Positions 62,501 through 64,000 of a stretch of DNA of 64,000 nucleotides are shown piece after piece; within the stretch, counting starts at the first letter, position 1; each line of letters opens with the position of its first letter. A model generated the notes under the pieces. It did no database searches, was not told the origin of the DNA, and saw only the letters and a list, made by a program, of their open reading frames with translations. Origin of the DNA: JALGVA01 sp964617715. GTDB lineage: Bacteria; Armatimonadota; Zipacnadia; Zipacnadales; UBA5352. The stretch covers positions 1 to 64,000 of the forward strand of contig CAZTZN010000001.1 in NCBI GenBank assembly GCA_964617715.1, read 5' to 3'. A program made the position numbers and the translations under genes.

Positions 62501-63267
62501 CCAGTGAGGCGCTGCTCACCTTCCGCTCCGGCGCCGCCGGCTTCTACGACCTGGAGAGCGACGGCGGGACGGGGAACCTGGGTGGCTTCAAGTCCGGCTG
62601 CACCTCCAACCTGGTGGTCGCCGACGGCGTGCTCAACGCCCCCGACTACACGCGCACCTGCACCTGCAGCTACCAGAATCAGACCTCGCTTGCGCTGGTG
62701 CATGACCCGGACGTCGAGCTGTGGACCTTCACCGGCCTCAAGCTGGGCGACGAGCGCATCATCCGCCTCGGCCTGAACCTGGGCGCTCCCGGCGATCGCA
62801 TGGCCGACAACGGAACTCTGTGGCTTGAGTACCCCGCGACCGGCGGCCCGTCGCCTGAACTGCGAGTCACCCTCGAGCCCGAGCAGCCGCGCTGGTTCCG
62901 GCGACACACCTCGCGGATCGCCGGTGACGACCACCGCTGGGTCGGCGCCTCGGGGGCCGAGGGCCTCAGCCGGCTGACCATCCACCTCGGAGGAGATGAC
63001 GACGGAGAGCGGGCATACACCGTGACGCTCTACTTCAGCGAGCCCGGCGATCTGGCGCCCGGCCAACGCGTCTTCGACGTGGCCCTGCAGGGGCGCACGG
63101 TGCTGCGCGGCCTGGATGTCGTGCGGGAGGCCGGGGGCCCGAACCGCGTGATCGCCCGAACCTTCGAGGGCGTCATGGCCGGCGGCGGACTCACCGTCGC
63201 CCTCACCCCCGCGGATGGCTCCGCGCCGCCGGTGCTGTGCGGCGTCGAAGTCGTGGCCGAGGAGTGA
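59587..63267 (+). CDS. Second secreted PQQ-propeller / methyltransferase-like / malectin-like fusion
   Basis: ATG 59587 is chosen (AAGGGGG upstream, then a leader L-I-L-L-A-S-A-L-A-C-A-V-C-S-S-F-A-A); longer frames overlap the ATPase gene. The 1226-residue product has PQQ-type blades from W-P-M-W-R (residue 31) and I-A-L-D-A-A-T-G-A-I-R-W. A methyltransferase-like domain lies at about 450-605 (C-L-C-L-G-V-G-G-G-R-L near 467, V-I-G-I-D-A-D-A-A-K, A-G-L-I-V-S-E-A). More blades begin at E-W-T-H-Q-Y. From about 1060 a malectin-like domain opens with L-G-A-P-G-D-R-M-A-D-N-G-T-L-W-L. It ends there, without the coiled coil, 5'-nucleotidase-C-like or DNRLRE regions of its paralogue. It closes the operon. 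Confidence 0.8.
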   Translation: MHLPTKSVTRLILLASALACAVCSSFAADWPMWRCDAMHSAVAGESLPAELHLQWVRELPRLDPAWPDEPRLRFDVAYEPIAAGGMLFVASPRADQVIALDAATGAIRWRFFAGGPIRFAPVVWRDRLFFGCDDGYLYCIAATDGRLRWKFLAGPAERLVLGNSRLICTWPVRGAPVVADGTVYFAAGIWPFMGIFIYALDAETGEIIWVNDGQGAEYTDQPHGGALAFGSVAPQGYLAVSGDRLIVPNGRATPAVFDRHTGEMRFFRHAENNKVGDFAVSATAELYFNSGRAYPLDTGTPSGALGAAPVHTAEGVYTVENGAIVAYDPRGAQVEDYEDSRGNPRKRLALRRLWRSEEGAARVHALAGDLLLCAAAGGISAVRITDAEPHAHEVWHDELADGAASMIVAGGRLVVSTLGGRLLCYGPEEIEARHYPAETAAADTPRDAWTGRAAEILERTGTRDGYCLCLGVGGGRLIEELARQSQLHVIGIDADAAKIDGLRRRMDALGLYGPRVALIAADPASVTLPPYLAGLIVSEAPAGIAPEPAALQRLFAPIRPYGGVACLRMSPQEHARFAAAVAADLPGAQVERAGEWTLLRRSGPLPGAGEWTHQYADAANTVVSRDSLVRAPLGLLWFGGSSNVDILPRHGHGPPEQVVGGRLFIEGPNSIRAQDVYTGRVLWKRELPGFGRVYDNTAHQPGANALGSNFSSAPDGVYAVWDGRCLRLDPATGATVAEFTLPPAPGEERPQGWGFVSVYRDLLIAGASPIIFDGEQPIGTPDNWDATCSARIVALDRYSGEVLWSYDSRLAFRHNAICVADERLFCIDRLPDAVVARMARRGEEPEIEPRLIALDVRTGEELWSTTENVFGTWLSCSVEHGLLLQAGRPSRDMLPGEPGDRMIVYRVTDGAVVWDRAHSYQGPPLLHGDTIITQGQAFGLLDGEPRTRRHPLTGAVVPWRWERAYGCNTAIASEALLTFRSGAAGFYDLESDGGTGNLGGFKSGCTSNLVVADGVLNAPDYTRTCTCSYQNQTSLALVHDPDVELWTFTGLKLGDERIIRLGLNLGAPGDRMADNGTLWLEYPATGGPSPELRVTLEPEQPRWFRRHTSRIAGDDHRWVGASGAEGLSRLTIHLGGDDDGERAYTVTLYFSEPGDLAPGQRVFDVALQGRTVLRGLDVVREAGGPNRVIARTFEGVMAGGGLTVALTPADGSAPPVLCGVEVVAEE

Positions 63268-63291
63268 TGACCGCGCGCGGGTGAACGGCGC

Positions 63292-63402
63292 TCACCACTG
63301 CGGCCGGCACTCCCACAGGGCGGCGGTCGAGGGCCCGGTCAACCTGATCGGCGCGGACGCCGTCGGGCAGCATGAGCGGGCATCCACCTGCAGGGCGGGC
63401 AT
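63292..63402 (-). CDS. Possible 36-residue ORF
   Basis: Read on the minus strand, AGGAGA lies eight bases before an ATG at 63402 that opens 36 codons to a TGA at 63292-63294. The product ends A-L-W-E-C-R-P-Q-W and has no recognised family. It lies between the isomerase-like gene and the convergent PQQ operon. It may be a real small protein, the start of a deleted gene like the two stubs elsewhere, or chance. Confidence 0.25.
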   Translation of the reverse strand: MPALQVDARSCCPTASAPIRLTGPSTAALWECRPQW

Positions 63403-63508
63403 GAGCGATCTCTCCTGACCGGCGGCGATGTCACCGCGCCTCAGCGCCGGCGCCCGCACGATCCTCCCCCCGCCGCCCGCGCGCTCCGGCGGGCCGGCTG
63501 CCCCGGTC

Positions 63509-64000
63509 TCACTCGCAGCCGCGGGACTGCCCCGGCTCGACCAGACGCAGGTCCGGGCCGGCCATGCGCGCCCACGCCCGCACCTGCGCGCCCACGTGCC
63601 CGTAGCCGATCATCCAGTGATGGCCGATGCCCTCGGCGTGAACCCAGTCGATCAGCTCGTCCGTGGGCCGCGTGAACTGCACGCGCACCGGGTTGCCCGG
63701 GAACACCATCCCGGTCGGCAGCGCCTCACCCTCGAGCAGCGCCACCTGGTAGCCGCCCGCGGTCGCGATCACACTGAGCAGCGTCACCGGGCCAGTCCTG
63801 GCCGGGAACAATGCGCACACGCCCTGGCCCATCAGGCGCACCGGGGCGAGGGTGATCTCCGACTGCCGCTCGGCGAGGCGGAATGAGCCACTGCCGCAGT
63901 GCGTGAAGATGACCGTACCGTCCTCCAGCGGGTTGAGCCAGTCGGTGCAGTGGGTGGGCCCGTCGGTGAGCAGTTGAAGCATGAGCTGCCCGACTGCGCC
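63509..64000 (-). CDS. L-fucose/L-arabinose isomerase-like protein, C-terminal part (continues past the right edge)
   Basis: The minus-strand frame is open to the window end; 163 residues are visible and the stop is at 63509-63511. The ATG at 63982 is internal. Features are the segment D-G-P-T-H-C-T-D-W, then T-V-I-F-T-H-C-G-S-G-S-F, V-T-L-L-S-V-I-A-T-A-G-G-Y, and near the end G-I-G-H-H-W-M-I-G-Y-G-H. The H-C-G and H-H-W histidines match the C-terminal metal- and substrate-binding region of L-fucose/L-arabinose isomerases, which convert aldoses to ketoses in the cytoplasm using a divalent metal. It would act on monosaccharides released by the hydrolases in this region. The N-terminal domains are outside the window. 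Confidence 0.75.
   Translation of the reverse strand, partial: GAVGQLMLQLLTDGPTHCTDWLNPLEDGTVIFTHCGSGSFRLAERQSEITLAPVRLMGQGVCALFPARTGPVTLLSVIATAGGYQVALLEGEALPTGMVFPGNPVRVQFTRPTDELIDWVHAEGIGHHWMIGYGHVGAQVRAWARMAGPDLRLVEPGQSRGCE

Noticed and set aside
51140..63267. Reading the two propeller proteins as quinoprotein (PQQ) dehydrogenases
   Set aside because: I could not find the adjacent-cysteine pair or catalytic aspartate pattern of alcohol or glucose dehydrogenases; the repeats are of the structural, BamB-like PQQ type.
1..64000. tRNA, rRNA, CRISPR arrays, insertion sequences, riboswitches
   Set aside because: No T-loop-like motifs, direct repeat arrays, terminal inverted repeats with a transposase, or conserved leader structures were found in the intergenic regions.

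Overview
The window is a strongly G+C-rich bacterial scaffold. A 100-base N run inside one gene suggests metagenome-style scaffolding. The best taxonomic clue is the pseudopilin at 50264-50917: its N-terminal segment reads FPVFARAREQARRASC and its C-terminus carries an H-x9-D-G motif, a pattern I associate with Armatimonadota. The DUF1549/DUF1501/PPC operon, the DUF6785-like membrane protein and the PQQ-propeller/methyltransferase-like fusions are also common in Planctomycetota. I therefore favour an Armatimonadota-like lineage, with a Planctomycetota-related one as the alternative. No rRNA, tRNA, CRISPR array, insertion sequence or phage gene was seen.

Layout. 1-13163 (+): the tail of a probable heparinase-like protein, a DUF6785-like polytopic membrane protein, an aldo/keto reductase stub, an operon of an uncharacterised protein, a carbohydrate-binding-like protein and a 1364-residue glycoside-hydrolase-like protein, then a DUF4838 protein and an MmgE/PrpD protein. 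13183-22425 (-): a DUF4838 protein with an inserted LamG domain, then an operon transcribed DUF1549/1553, DUF1501, PPC protein, small secreted protein. 22657-30230 (-): a tight operon of a GH123/DUF4091-like enzyme, a kelch propeller, a barrel hydrolase and a secreted protein. 30548-31828 (+): a DegT-type aminotransferase. 31851-41170 (-): two very large secreted hydrolase-like proteins and a heparinase II/III-like lyase. 41363-43440 (+): a nucleoside hydrolase-like protein coupled to an FG-GAP protein. 43465-47067 (-): a duplicated-domain secreted protein and a sialidase-like protein containing the N gap. 47427-50065 (+): a sialidase N-terminal stub and a third DUF4838 protein. 50264-50917 (-): the pseudopilin. 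51140-63267 (+): a five-gene envelope operon. 63509-64000 (-): the C-terminal part of an L-fucose/L-arabinose isomerase-like enzyme.

Most of the window reads as a carbohydrate-foraging region. Secreted lyases and hydrolases with carbohydrate-binding modules would attack a complex, possibly uronic-acid or amino-sugar containing glycan. The membrane protein, sugar isomerase, aminotransferase and nucleoside hydrolase would handle products. No sulfatase, SusC/SusD pair or sugar ABC transporter was found, so uptake is unresolved.

The most unusual part is 51140-63267. Two secreted PQQ-type beta-propeller proteins, each with a Rossmann methyltransferase-like domain spliced into the propeller, bracket a lipoprotein with a C-terminal transmembrane helix, an FtsX/LolC-type permease and a LolD-type ATPase. 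The first fusion also carries a coiled coil, a malectin-like domain, an orphan 5'-nucleotidase C-terminal-like domain and a DNRLRE domain. The gene set looks like one envelope machine of unknown function. Family assignments are from reading the protein sequences, not from database searches.
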